A stretch of 64,000 bases of DNA from Weissella confusa (GCF_004766315.1 NZ_PVSN01000014.1:1-64000); one strand, 5' to 3'. Counted from the stretch's first letter, positions 37,186 through 47,876 are shown. Notes: generated by a model from the sequence alone, not told the origin. Numbers and translations: made by a program.

Positions 37186-40100
37186 ATGTATAAGGCCGGT
37201 AAAAAGTGGATGTTTGCCGGTTTGACAATGGTCTCGATGATTGCTGGTAGTGCCGCAGTTGCCACTGACACCGGTGATCTTAAGACGGGTGTTGCTGAGT
37301 TTGCAGACGATGCAATGGAGGCCGTTAGTAATATGGTGCATCTCGGCTCAGCATCGGCTGATACGGCTGCGACAAGTGCTTATCAATTGGTCGCCGGTTC
37401 TGCAGCGACGGTTGCTGATCCAAATATGAATCTTACAACAACAGATCAGATTGACAGCAACTTTACAGTTTACCAAAATGGTGCCGAAGTTGGACCAACT
37501 ACTAGTGGTGCAACGACTTTGATTCCAGGACCGGGTACGAATGGAACGATTGCGATGAATAAGCAATTTAATATGACACACCCGATTTCGATGACTGGAA
37601 CCGTTACGATTGGTGTCGCTACCCAAAGTAACGGGGCCGGTGGTAATACGACGGATTCGGGAGCTGTGCAAGCTGCCGGTAACGCACTTGGAATTACGTT
37701 TGCGGCTGCCGACCCAGCAAGTTTGGCACAGTTGAATGGAACGGCTGCCGGCCTTGGTGTACAAGCAACCTGGATGGGTTGGTGGATGTGGGACTGTGAT
37801 GGCAAAATCACTACTGGTGATCAACGTGATGGTTACGCGACAAAGTCAATGGCCGTCCAAACAACTGATGCAGCCGGAAGTAACCTGACGACAACTTCTG
37901 TTACACCAATGTCGTTGAGTTACCTGGGTGCCGGAAACTATGCGACAACAGCGGGACAATCATTGGCTGGTAATGCGATTACATGGACGATGGCGTGGAC
38001 ACCAACTACAACGACATCAACATCAGCAACTGGTACGATGACGTACACAATGGTTGCGGCAGATGGTACGAAGTTGGGAACTGTGTCAACGACGCAAACC
38101 CTACCACGTAATCAAGCGTTGGGACTGAACGAAAAGACTGGTTGGGCATGGTCAACCACGAAGGCCGGTGTGCAAGCTGGTAGTTTCACGGCCGCTCAGC
38201 AAACCATGACGGTTAACTATACGGGTATGCCATCATCAATGGCTAGCACGGTATTGACTGGAAACGTTGGTGATTCATTTGGTGTGAACGATACGACCGC
38301 TGCGATTAATATGGCTGCACCAGCAGTTTCAAGTTACGTAGCTAACGCACCAACTACCCGTTTGAATGCCACGGCAACGTCGATGACGCTTATCTACACG
38401 GCCGATGCTGCTGTATTGTCATCAGGCATTGGCACGAACGCAACGAGTGTGGCACCAGAGTCTGCCACTGCTTCAACAGCTGCTTCGATTGCAGCGTCAA
38501 TTGCGGCAACTGCAGTCGGATCGAATGGGTCATATTCATCAGCCGTGACGTCATATCAGACGGCCACGACGTCAGCAACAACAATTATCAATTCAGCTAG
38601 TGCGGCTATCTTGTCAGCATCGACAGCTGCAGCCGTTGCCGCTTCAAATGCCGCATCAGCTGCTAAGGCTGGGGATGCAACCGCCGCCGCTTCATACACT
38701 TCAGCTGCGTTTGCTGCTTCGACAGCAGCATCGACAGCGGCTAGTGCTGCGTCGGTCGCTACGGCTAATTTGAGCACGGCCACTGCTGATTTCAATAAGG
38801 CAACTTCAAGTGCAGCTAGCTCAGCTGCAACATCAGCTGCAAGTACCGCAAGTAGTACATCAACGGCGGTTTCAAGTGCTAGTTCAGCAAGTAGCGTAGC
38901 CACATCAGTTGCAAGTTCAACTGCAACGGTTTTGAGTAGTGTGGCAGCAAGCAGCTCAGCTGTTTCTTCAGCCGTTGCCCAAGCGCAAGTGGTTGTGAAC
39001 AGTTTGTCTGCTTTGTCATCTGCCAACGCTTCAAATGCGGTGATTAGTTCAGCGGTTGCAGCCGCTGCAGGTGATTTAACTAAGGCTAAGTCAGCATCAG
39101 AAGCTGCATCAGCTGCCGTTGTCGCTGCGACGACGGCTAAGACAAACGCCACGTCACTAGCAGGTGTTGCATCGACTGCTAATGCCGATGCTGCAAAGCA
39201 AAGTAGCTTGGCTGCCTCATATGCTGCGGTTGCATCAAGTGTCGCCAGCGCTGGGGATGCTTCAGCTGCATATAATGCAGCCGTCGCCGCATCGACCGCT
39301 GCCGCTAGTGCATCAACCGCCGCTAGTTTGGCTAGTTCTGCTGGCGCTGGTGCGTTAGTACAGTCAACGGCCGCAGCAAGTGCATTGGCGCAAGCCTCTG
39401 CTGCTCAAACGACGGCCGCTAGTGCACTAGCTGATGCACAATCACAATTATCAACTGCGTCATCAGCTGCCACACAAACCGCGGCTGATCAATCAGACGC
39501 AACTTCATACTCAGCTGTTGCTTCAAGCGCAGCAGCCGATGCTAAGACAGCAGCGAACGGCGCAAGTAGCGCAGCGACATCTGCGGCCACAATGGCTGAT
39601 ACAGCTGGATCAAGTGCAGCCGCAGTTGCAACCACAGCCGAGAGTGCAACAGCAGCCGCTGCCAAAGCAAGTTCATTAGCTGCTAGTGGGGATGCGACAG
39701 CTGTTTCAGCCGCAACCACGGCAAGCAGTGCCGCTAGTGCTGCAAATGATTTGGCTTCAACAGCTGCAACAGATGCTTCAAATGCAAGTAGTTACGCCGC
39801 TGATGCATCAAGTGCTTCAGCCGCAGCAAGTTCAGCTGCCTCACAAGCGGCAACGCAAGCTAGTCTTGCATCAAGTGCCGCTGCAGCCGCAAGTTCATTG
39901 GCCGCAGCCGGGTTGTATGACTCAGCGTCAGCTGCCTTGACGACGGCCTCTGAAGCTGCAACCGCAGCTGCAAACTTCAAGAGTACAGCAGCCGCTGAAT
40001 CAACGGCCGCAGCAACAGCGTTGACGAATGCGTCGAGCGCCTCAACGGCTGCTTCAAATGCGTTGACTTCAGCAACTAGTTTGGCGTCACAAGCCGATAT

Positions 40101-43100
40101 GGCTGCCTCAGTGGCTGCTGCAGCAGTTGCAACATCAACTGCAAACGCTGTTGCGGGTACAACAAGTACCGCAGTTACTTCAGCACAAACAGCTAATACT
40201 GACGCATCGGATGCTGCATCAAGCGCTCAGGAAACGGCTGATAACGCCTCAACCGCAGCGCAAGTTGCCGCTGACCAAGCGGCTAAGTATCCTGACAATG
40301 CAGCCGTTGCATCTGCTGCTAGTGCTGCATCAAGTGCGGCCAGTGTTGCTGCAAGTCAAGCAACTGTTGCTTCTGAACAAGCTTCAACCGCAGCCAGTGC
40401 TGCTAAGGAAGCCGCAGATCAATCAGCCGCTGCAGCCAGTGCTGCAAGCACGGCTGCCAGCGAACTTGCCATTGCAAGTAGTGCTGCGGCTGCCGGTGGC
40501 TCAGTTGCCGCAAGTAATGCCGCCACAACAGCTTCAAACGCAGCTAGCGATGCTGCAGTAGCGTCAACTGCTGCTCAAACAGCGTCAACCGCCGCCAGTG
40601 AAGCGGCCGAACAAGCGTCAAATGCAGCCGGTGCTGATCAAGCGGGCCAAGATGCTGAGAATGCAGGTAGTGCTGCAACGTCAGCTTCAAGTTATGCTAG
40701 CGAAGCATCATCAGCTGCTAAGACTGCAACGTCAGCGGCTGCAGTAACGTCATCAGCCAATACAACGGCGACAAGCATTGCTGACGCCTTGGCTTCTTTG
40801 ACGAGTGATTCACAATACGCAAGTAATGCGGTTCTTGAATCAACCGCAGCTGCTGCAAATTCATTGGCAAGTGAAACATCATCAGCTAATACGGCGGCAC
40901 AATCAGCCGCCAGTGAAGCAAATGCGCAAAGCACTGCTGCCTCAAATGCTGCTGACTTGGCATCAAGTTACGCGAGTGATGCTGCCGAATACGCAGCCGC
41001 CGCAAGTAGTGCCGCTGCAGCCGGTTTGACATCATCAGCCGCTGATCTTGCGGCCAAGGCGTCATCAGCTGCTAGTGCTGCGGATGCACAAAATTCAGCA
41101 GCTTCAACGGCTGCAGAATTGGCTAAGTCAGCTGCTGACGTTGCGACGTCGGCAGCAACGGTCGCTTCGAACGCTGCATCAACAGCGCAAATCGTTAATG
41201 ATGCAGCTAAAGCAACAGTAGATTCAATGGCTGCAAATGCTTCAGTAAATGAAGCTAATGAGGCCAGCCAATCAGCTGCAGATGCCGTTACAGCCGCCAA
41301 CCAAGCAACGACTGACGCGTCAGATGCTGCTTCAAATGCGGCAGTGGCTGCATCAACAGCAAATTCATTGGCTGTTAGTGATTCACCATATGCAGATAAC
41401 GCTGATGTCCAATCAGCTGCGAGTGCCGCCCAATCAGCTGCCACAGCCGCTGCAAGCGCCTCATCAGCTGCAAGTAGTGCTGCTGAAGTTGCGAAGGCAC
41501 AAAGCGAAGCCGCAGCATCATTGGCTAATGATGCTGCTAATGCAGCGTCAACGGCATCAGAAGCCGCAAGTCTTGCTGCAGAATTGGCCGCCTCATCTGG
41601 TGCGGATTCTGCGACTGTTTCGTCAGCTGCCAAGGCTGCTAGTGAAGCAGCAGTTGCCGCTGATGCTGCTGCCCAAAGTGCTGCCAAGGCTGCCGCAACT
41701 GCGTCAACCGCCGCCGCAACTGCACAATCGCAAGCTGATCAAGCAACTTCATTGACGGCCGTTGCGAATAAGGAAGCAGCTTCAGCCGACAGTGCTGCTG
41801 CTGCGCAAGATGCCAGTGCCGCCAGTGAGGCTGCAAGCACGGCTGCGTCATTAGTTTCTCAGTATGCTGATAATGCTAAGGTTTCTGAGGCCGCAAGTAC
41901 TGCCGCTAGTGAAGCCGCAGTTGCTAGTTCGGCTGCTGCAGTTGCTAGTTCAGCTAACGCCGTCGCTCAGTCGGATTCATCAGATGCTGCTACGCAAGCT
42001 AAGGCTGCCAGCGACGCAGCATCAGCTGCCCAATCGGCCGCTGCCGCAGCAAGTAGCGCTGCTGCCGCTGGAGATTCAGCTGCCGCGGCGAGTGCCTTCG
42101 CTGCCGCTAGTTCAGCTGCCGCCGCTGCAACCGCAGCGGGTGAGGCCGCAAGCAATGCCGCCAAGGCTGCCAGCGACGCAGCATCAACGGCTTCAACGGC
42201 TAATGAAACGGCAAGTTCAGCTTCTCAAGCAGCGTCAACTGCGATGAGTGCAGCGTCAACTGCCGCAACTGGTGACCAAGCTGGTCAAGATGCCGAAAAT
42301 GCTGCTAGTGATGCAGCTGGTGCATCAAGTGATGCTGCAGGCGCCCAAACAGCAGCGTCAGATGCTAATGACGCCGTCGAACGGGCCACAACAGCAAGTG
42401 AGTCAGTTGATCAAACTAAGACAAATATTGATAAGTTGGCATCTGATGCGTCATATGCATCAGATGCAATAATTAAGAGTGCTGCTAGTGCTGTGGCAAG
42501 TTTAGCAACGGTTGCGTCAGATGCTAAGTCGACGGCTGTTAGCGCTGCTAGCGATGCGGCTAGTTATGCGACTGCTGCATCGACTGCCGCTTCAAACGCG
42601 ACTGCTGTGGCAAGCTTAGCAGCTTCATACGCATCAGAAACTGCGAGTGCTGCATCGGCTGGTGATGCCAGTGCTGCCTCATCATATGCCGCATTAGCAT
42701 CAACCGCTTCAGTTGCCGCTGCTCAGCAAAGCGCCGCTGCAACGACTGCTAGTGAGAATGCTTCGACAGCAGCATCAACGGCTTCAACTGCCGCTGATAC
42801 AGCTAGCTCAGCAGCATCAACGGCAACACTTGCACAAGAAGCTGCACAAGCCGCTGCAGATGAGATTGATACAAATGCTGCTTTGGCAACAACGACAGCC
42901 GCATCTAGTCAAGCTGCTGAAGCGGTAACAAACATCAACAGTCAAGCTGATGTCGCTTCAACTGCTGCAGCCAATGCTACTGAAAATGCCACAAAGGCTG
43001 CCTCACTAGCATCGCAGTATCCAGATGACAGTGCGGTTCAATCCGCTGCATCAATGGCAAGTTCACAAGCCGCAACGGCAAGTAGCGCCGCGACGGTTGC

Positions 43101-45243
43101 TAGTTCTGTGGCTAGCGCTGCCAGTGAAATGAACGCGACTGTTTCAGCTGCTAACTCAGCAGCGAACGCCGCTGCCGATTCAGCAACGGCTGCAAGCACC
43201 GCTGCTAGTGCTGCAACAACAGCAACACAGGCTGCCGCGGATGCAGCCGAAGCTCGAAGCGCAGCCGCTGAATACGCAGATAATGCCACCGCATCAGAAG
43301 CTGCAAACACTGCGGCATCAGAAGCAGCTAAGGCTGCCAGTGCCGAAACATCTGCAAGTAGTGCTGCTGCTGCCGGAGATCAAAGTACCGCTGCATCATA
43401 TGCGGCGATTGCCTCTTCAGCCGCCGCCGCCGCTGCTACAGCTACTGATGCTGTGAATGCCGCAGTTGCTGGACAAGCCGGTGACATGGTTACTGCTGCG
43501 ACAAGTAATGCAGCAGACGCAACGTCTAACGCCGCAACACAAGCAAGTGAAGCAGGTGAGACGGCGGATTCTGCAAACGCGAAGAATGAACAAGCTACTG
43601 CTGATCAAGCCGGCACGCAGTCTGATGCGGCCACTGCAAGTGAGGGCGCAACTAATACAGCAAGTTACGCTTCAGCTGCATCGTCTTCTGCATCAGAAGC
43701 GACGAGTGCTGCTAAGACAGCGTCAGCCGCTACTTCAGCTGCTAAGGCGGCGAGTGAGTTGTACCCTGACAACCAAGTGGCTCAAAGTGGTGCATCAGAG
43801 GCTGCTAAGCAAAATGCCATTGCATCATCAGAAGCTGCGATTGCGCAAAGTGCCGCTAAGGTTGCTTCAAGCGCTAACGTAACGGCTCAATCTGCCAGCG
43901 CTGTGGCGTCATCAGCAGTTGCGGCTGCTAATTCAGCCGCTTCGGTTGCTTCTTCAGCAAATACGGTTGCTTCAAGCGCCGCTGTAGCAGCAAGTTCATA
44001 TGCGAGTGCTGCTGCAAGCGATTCAGCAACTGCATCGTCATTGGCTGAAGCTGCGCAGTCAGCTATGTCAGCAGGTAATCAAGCTGCTGCCGCCTCGTAT
44101 GCGAAGTTGGCAAGTTCGGCGGCCGCTGCCGCCGCAACTGCGAACAGCAACGCGACGCAGGCTAACGCAACAGCAAGTAGTGCAGCTGCAGTTGTTAGCT
44201 CCGCTGCTGATACAGTTGCAGCTGCTAGTTCAGCCGCATCAAGCGCTGCCAGTGCAGTTAATGATGCTGTTGCAACCCAAACGAATTCAAGTGCAGCTGC
44301 TGGTTCTTCAACGGCTGCGAGTGGTGCCAGTGATGCTGCCAAGGCAAATTCAGCAACGAAGTCAGCTGCCGATAAGGCGTCATCAGTTGCTGCATTAACA
44401 GCTGTCGTTTCTAAGGCAGCTGAAACAGCTAAGACGGCTGCTTCAAGCGCTGCTTCAAGTGCGGCTGCAAGTGGTGACCAAAGTGCCGCCGCTTCATATG
44501 CCGCCGCTGCTAAGAGCTTAGGTGATCAAGCAACGTCAGCTGCAGCAACGGCTGCATCATATGCGACGACAGCCAGTGAGGCTCAAACAGCAGCCGATTC
44601 GTTAGCTGCCGTTGCGTCAAGTGCCACGGCTGTCGCTGACCAACTCGCTGCTAAGGCTGCCAGTGCTGCCAAGATAGCTGAGCAGGCCAGCGCCGCCGCT
44701 ACATCAGCAAGCACGGCAGCCGACCAAGCGATGACCGCTGCCACAAGCGCCGCCGAGGTTGCAAGTGAAGCTGCCAGCGCTGCTGATAAGGCCGCAATGG
44801 CTTCAGCTGCGACGGCAGCTGATAATGCAACCTGTCAGACGAATACAACAACAACTAACACGGTTGCTCCAGCAGAAACAACTGGTGCAAATACGGTGGT
44901 TAGAACCGTTGTGGTATCCGATGGTCAAGATGGTGGAACAGTCACGTCAACAGCCTACGATGTAACCGGTGCGATAACAGGCGCTGGTATGGTGACGGGT
45001 GCTGACACAACGCTTGGCTCAACCAGCGGACAAACAACACCATTGTCTTTGCCATATGCCGGTCAACGCATTGTAGATTTGCAGTCAGTGCCAGTTGGTA
45101 TCGATGAAGATAACCCAACAACAGGTACGGGTGACAACAACGAAGCTGATTTTTCTAAGGCTGCAATGGCTGCCGAAATCTCAGCAAGCTTGCTCGCCTT
45201 GGCCTTGGGTGCTTGGTTTGGTCTACGTAAGAAGAATGATTAA
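37186..45243 (+). CDS. Giant Ala/Ser-rich KxYKxGKxW surface protein, early in-frame stop upstream
   Basis: A frame of 2685 codons. A start with a proper site (AAAGAAAGGG, ATG 37141) lies in the same frame and would give MAKDNE-stop-NSAKTHYK before MYKAGKKW: codon 7 is TAA. The signal motif KxYKxGKxW (KMYKAGKKW) is complete only in that longer form; the ATG at 37186 has no ribosome-binding site. Downstream: hydrophobic core (about 8-28), a non-repetitive beta-rich region (about 65-405, with TWMGWWMWDCDGK) resembling lectin-like adhesin heads, then some 2100 residues almost entirely Ala, Ser, Thr and Val (about 425-2548), and a tail with NPTTG (2643-2647), a hydrophobic segment and RKKND. Likely an adhesin anchored to the wall. 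No accessory-Sec genes are in the window. Without suppression or re-initiation it would be silent. Confidence 0.8.
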   Translation: MYKAGKKWMFAGLTMVSMIAGSAAVATDTGDLKTGVAEFADDAMEAVSNMVHLGSASADTAATSAYQLVAGSAATVADPNMNLTTTDQIDSNFTVYQNGAEVGPTTSGATTLIPGPGTNGTIAMNKQFNMTHPISMTGTVTIGVATQSNGAGGNTTDSGAVQAAGNALGITFAAADPASLAQLNGTAAGLGVQATWMGWWMWDCDGKITTGDQRDGYATKSMAVQTTDAAGSNLTTTSVTPMSLSYLGAGNYATTAGQSLAGNAITWTMAWTPTTTTSTSATGTMTYTMVAADGTKLGTVSTTQTLPRNQALGLNEKTGWAWSTTKAGVQAGSFTAAQQTMTVNYTGMPSSMASTVLTGNVGDSFGVNDTTAAINMAAPAVSSYVANAPTTRLNATATSMTLIYTADAAVLSSGIGTNATSVAPESATASTAASIAASIAATAVGSNGSYSSAVTSYQTATTSATTIINSASAAILSASTAAAVAASNAASAAKAGDATAAASYTSAAFAASTAASTAASAASVATANLSTATADFNKATSSAASSAATSAASTASSTSTAVSSASSASSVATSVASSTATVLSSVAASSSAVSSAVAQAQVVVNSLSALSSANASNAVISSAVAAAAGDLTKAKSASEAASAAVVAATTAKTNATSLAGVASTANADAAKQSSLAASYAAVASSVASAGDASAAYNAAVAASTAAASASTAASLASSAGAGALVQSTAAASALAQASAAQTTAASALADAQSQLSTASSAATQTAADQSDATSYSAVASSAAADAKTAANGASSAATSAATMADTAGSSAAAVATTAESATAAAAKASSLAASGDATAVSAATTASSAASAANDLASTAATDASNASSYAADASSASAAASSAASQAATQASLASSAAAAASSLAAAGLYDSASAALTTASEAATAAANFKSTAAAESTAAATALTNASSASTAASNALTSATSLASQADMAASVAAAAVATSTANAVAGTTSTAVTSAQTANTDASDAASSAQETADNASTAAQVAADQAAKYPDNAAVASAASAASSAASVAASQATVASEQASTAASAAKEAADQSAAAASAASTAASELAIASSAAAAGGSVAASNAATTASNAASDAAVASTAAQTASTAASEAAEQASNAAGADQAGQDAENAGSAATSASSYASEASSAAKTATSAAAVTSSANTTATSIADALASLTSDSQYASNAVLESTAAAANSLASETSSANTAAQSAASEANAQSTAASNAADLASSYASDAAEYAAAASSAAAAGLTSSAADLAAKASSAASAADAQNSAASTAAELAKSAADVATSAATVASNAASTAQIVNDAAKATVDSMAANASVNEANEASQSAADAVTAANQATTDASDAASNAAVAASTANSLAVSDSPYADNADVQSAASAAQSAATAAASASSAASSAAEVAKAQSEAAASLANDAANAASTASEAASLAAELAASSGADSATVSSAAKAASEAAVAADAAAQSAAKAAATASTAAATAQSQADQATSLTAVANKEAASADSAAAAQDASAASEAASTAASLVSQYADNAKVSEAASTAASEAAVASSAAAVASSANAVAQSDSSDAATQAKAASDAASAAQSAAAAASSAAAAGDSAAAASAFAAASSAAAAATAAGEAASNAAKAASDAASTASTANETASSASQAASTAMSAASTAATGDQAGQDAENAASDAAGASSDAAGAQTAASDANDAVERATTASESVDQTKTNIDKLASDASYASDAIIKSAASAVASLATVASDAKSTAVSAASDAASYATAASTAASNATAVASLAASYASETASAASAGDASAASSYAALASTASVAAAQQSAAATTASENASTAASTASTAADTASSAASTATLAQEAAQAAADEIDTNAALATTTAASSQAAEAVTNINSQADVASTAAANATENATKAASLASQYPDDSAVQSAASMASSQAATASSAATVASSVASAASEMNATVSAANSAANAAADSATAASTAASAATTATQAAADAAEARSAAAEYADNATASEAANTAASEAAKAASAETSASSAAAAGDQSTAASYAAIASSAAAAAATATDAVNAAVAGQAGDMVTAATSNAADATSNAATQASEAGETADSANAKNEQATADQAGTQSDAATASEGATNTASYASAASSSASEATSAAKTASAATSAAKAASELYPDNQVAQSGASEAAKQNAIASSEAAIAQSAAKVASSANVTAQSASAVASSAVAAANSAASVASSANTVASSAAVAASSYASAAASDSATASSLAEAAQSAMSAGNQAAAASYAKLASSAAAAAATANSNATQANATASSAAAVVSSAADTVAAASSAASSAASAVNDAVATQTNSSAAAGSSTAASGASDAAKANSATKSAADKASSVAALTAVVSKAAETAKTAASSAASSAAASGDQSAAASYAAAAKSLGDQATSAAATAASYATTASEAQTAADSLAAVASSATAVADQLAAKAASAAKIAEQASAAATSASTAADQAMTAATSAAEVASEAASAADKAAMASAATAADNATCQTNTTTTNTVAPAETTGANTVVRTVVVSDGQDGGTVTSTAYDVTGAITGAGMVTGADTTLGSTSGQTTPLSLPYAGQRIVDLQSVPVGIDEDNPTTGTGDNNEADFSKAAMAAEISASLLALALGAWFGLRKKND

Positions 45244-45260
45244 TCGCATGATGTAAATGA

Positions 45261-45304
45261 AAGGGGTGAATCCACTAGTAACTAAGTGAGATTCATCCTT
45301 TTTT
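45261..45304 (+). terminator. Terminator of the giant surface-protein gene
   Basis: AAGGGGTGAATCCACT pairs with AAGTGAGATTCATCCTT (small irregularities), T-run. Confidence 0.8.
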
Positions 45305-45388
45305 CGTGCTTTACAAAGTAAGGTAAAGCTGACCATAATGGCAGATAGAGAAAATTGTTTTCGAAGAGATTTAAAGGAGGCAACCTGA

Positions 45389-47209
45389 GTGGCGACAGCG
45401 CTAGAAACCTTGAAACAAACGTTTGGCTATGAGTCCTTTCGTGATGGTCAAGAAGAAATCATTAATGCCGTAATGAACGGCGAACGAACACTGGGAATTA
45501 TGCCGACGGGTGGCGGAAAGTCACTGACTTACCAAATTCCAGCTTTGATGCTACCAGGGATAACAATTGTCATTTCACCGTTGCTATCATTGATGAAAAA
45601 TCAGGTTGATGAGCTTCACGAGGCTGGTGTGCCAGCGGTGACGTTGAATTCGACACAAAATGACGACGAGTACCGCGCCGCAATGAACAGCTTGTTGAAT
45701 GAAGATGCAAAGTTGCTGTACATGGCACCTGAACGTCTCGGCAGCGAAGGAACGTACAACTTGTTGAACCGCTTGCCGATTTCACTGGTTGTGATTGATG
45801 AAGTACACGTACTTTCGCAATGGGGTCATGATTTTCGACCAAGTTATCTGGCAGCAGTTGGCTTGATTAACAATCTGGAGTCAGCGCCACGTGTGATGGC
45901 GTTAACGGCCACGGCGACTGAGCGTGTTCAGGCCGACTTGGAAGAGATGCTTCACATTCAGCACACCGTCCGAACAAGCGTGGTGCGTGATAACCTAACC
46001 ATTCGTATGGAAAAAGGGTTGAATAAGAAGGGCAAAGAAGACTTCATTAAGACTTATATCAAGGAGCACCGTGGCGAATCGGGGATTATTTATGCCCCAA
46101 CGCGTAAAACGGTTGATGCACTTACTGAATCGCTAACGGCTGTTGGCATCAATGCAGTTGGTTATCACGCAGGGATGTCGGATGAAAAGCGTGCGCAAGC
46201 TCAGGACGATTTCATCTACGATCGCACCGATGTCGTGGTTGCAACTAATGCGTTTGGTATGGGGATCAACAAGTCGAATGTACGCTATGTCATTCACTAT
46301 GGTATTCCGGGTTCAGTTGAAGCGTATTATCAAGAAATTGGTCGTGCGGGTCGTGATGGCTTGCCGTCTGAAGCGATTTTGCTATATGCTGCGGCTGATT
46401 TGCAGACGCAACGTTTCTTTATTGATAATAGTGATAATCAAACGCCAGAATATCAAAACTTGCAGCGTGTAAAATTTCAGGAAATGGCTAACTACGGTGC
46501 CACACAAATGTGTTTGCAACGTTATATTACCCGTTATTTTGGTGAAGATACGCCGGATTGCGGTCGTTGCTCAAACTGCTTGGATACGCGTGAAGCGGTG
46601 GATATCACAACTGATGCACAAAAGGTTTTGAGTCACGTTGTTCGCATGTTGAAGTCACGTGGCGGTGAGAATGGCTTTGGTAAGACGGTTACAGCTGAAA
46701 CGCTTCGTGGTAAGGTGCCTGATAACTTTGCGTGGGCGAACCTGGATCAATTGCCAACGTTTGGCATTTTGCGTGGAACCCCACGCGTGCACATCATTAG
46801 TTTGATTGATTATTTGATTGCAGAAGGGTACCTACGTGTCACTGGCCAATATGCAGGGTTGACGTTAGCGCCTGATGCAATGGCTGTTTTGAAGGGCGAA
46901 CGTAAGGTGATGCGTCGTCAAGACATCCGCTCAATTGGTGATCGTGTGCGAGCTGGCTCACCAAGTACACGTGATGATTTGGACGAGCAACAACGCGGCG
47001 TCTTCGAAGCGTTGCGTCAATGGCGTTTGGAGTTGGCGCGTGTGACGGAAATTCCGCCGTTCATCATTTTTAATGATCGTACTTTGGTGGAATTAGCCAA
47101 ACAACAACCGCTTAACGATGCGGAACTGATGGCTGTTTCAGGAATTGGTGAAGCAAAAGCAGAGCGCTATGGCACTGATGTATTGCGTGTCATTGCTGAA
47201 AGCAAATAG
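45389..47209 (+). CDS. recQ: ATP-dependent DNA helicase RecQ
   Basis: A 606-residue 3'-5' helicase. Walker A in MPTGGGKSLTYQ; motif II DEVHVLSQWGHDFRP (DEVH where DEAH is usual); helicase C domain with NAFGMGINKSNVRYVIHY and QEIGRAGRDG; the RQC zinc site CxxxxxDCGRCSNC (CLQRYITRYFGEDTPDCGRC...); and a C-terminal HRDC domain (QRGVFEALRQWR ... MAVSGIGEAKAERYG). The start is GTG 45389, set by AAAGGAGG. It acts in recombination repair. Confidence 0.95.
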   Translation: MATALETLKQTFGYESFRDGQEEIINAVMNGERTLGIMPTGGGKSLTYQIPALMLPGITIVISPLLSLMKNQVDELHEAGVPAVTLNSTQNDDEYRAAMNSLLNEDAKLLYMAPERLGSEGTYNLLNRLPISLVVIDEVHVLSQWGHDFRPSYLAAVGLINNLESAPRVMALTATATERVQADLEEMLHIQHTVRTSVVRDNLTIRMEKGLNKKGKEDFIKTYIKEHRGESGIIYAPTRKTVDALTESLTAVGINAVGYHAGMSDEKRAQAQDDFIYDRTDVVVATNAFGMGINKSNVRYVIHYGIPGSVEAYYQEIGRAGRDGLPSEAILLYAAADLQTQRFFIDNSDNQTPEYQNLQRVKFQEMANYGATQMCLQRYITRYFGEDTPDCGRCSNCLDTREAVDITTDAQKVLSHVVRMLKSRGGENGFGKTVTAETLRGKVPDNFAWANLDQLPTFGILRGTPRVHIISLIDYLIAEGYLRVTGQYAGLTLAPDAMAVLKGERKVMRRQDIRSIGDRVRAGSPSTRDDLDEQQRGVFEALRQWRLELARVTEIPPFIIFNDRTLVELAKQQPLNDAELMAVSGIGEAKAERYGTDVLRVIAESK

Positions 47210-47210
47210 A

Positions 47211-47269
47211 AAATAAAAAGGGTCGCCTAGACTTTGCAACACGCAAGTCTAGGCGACCCTTTATTTTTA
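47211..47269. terminator. Bidirectional terminator between recQ and greA
   Basis: Very long stem: AGGGTCGCCTAGACTT pairs perfectly with AAGTCTAGGCGACCCT, flanked by A- and T-rich arms. Confidence 0.9.
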
Positions 47270-47273
47270 ATGA

Positions 47274-47759
47274 TTAAGCAACTTCAACAGCGATGATTTC
47301 AACTTCCATTGAAGCACCGTTTGGAAGTGGTACTTCAACTTGGTCGCCGACCTTCTTACCCATCAAAGCAACTGCGATAGGTGATTCGTTAGAAATCTTA
47401 CCCTCAAGTGGGTTAGCTTCAACGGCACCAACAATCGCGTAAGTTTCAGGCTCTTCGTCAGGCAATTCCTTAAACGTAACCTTCTTACCAACTGAAACTT
47501 CATCGTCAGCAATTTCTGATGAGTCGATGATGATGGCGTTATCAAGCATGTTTTGCAACGTGTTGATACGTCCTTCAACGAAGGCTTGTTCGTCCTTAGC
47601 TGATTGGTATTCTGAGTTTTCTGACAAGTCACCGAAGCTACGGGCGATTTGAATACGTCCAGTAATCTCAGCACGCGTCTCAGTAATCAACGTGTTTAGT
47701 TCTTCTTCAATCTTGGCCTTTCCTTCGACCGTCATTGGAAATGTCTTTTCTTCAGCCAT
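47274..47759 (-). CDS. greA: Transcription elongation factor GreA
   Basis: A 161-residue factor that rescues backtracked RNA polymerase. An N-terminal antiparallel coiled coil (1-75) with the acidic tip [15 protein letters not shown] and a C-terminal FKBP-like domain with [28 protein letters not shown] precedes ATG. Monocistronic; convergent with recQ. Confidence 0.97.
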   Translation of the reverse strand: MAEEKTFPMTVEGKAKIEEELNTLITETRAEITGRIQIARSFGDLSENSEYQSAKDEQAFVEGRINTLQNMLDNAIIIDSSEIADDEVSVGKKVTFKELPDEEPETYAIVGAVEANPLEGKISNESPIAVALMGKKVGDQVEVPLPNGASMEVEIIAVEVA

Positions 47760-47876
47760 GTTTCTGGCCTCCTATGCAAGTAAATTTTATTAGTTTAATA
47801 AGTGTGTATACCCGAAGGTTTCAAATGCTACATTACCACGGGTATACGCGTGTGTAAAGGTTCACAACGCTAAGAG

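Noticed and set aside
38556-39152. Long antisense frames within the giant repeat gene
   Set aside because: They are complements of Ala/Ser codons (Ala/Val/Asp-rich) and have no start signals; repeated throughout the gene.
37186-45243. CRISPR or DNA satellite reading of the repeats
   Set aside because: Repeats are protein-level, of varied length and codon use, without spacers.
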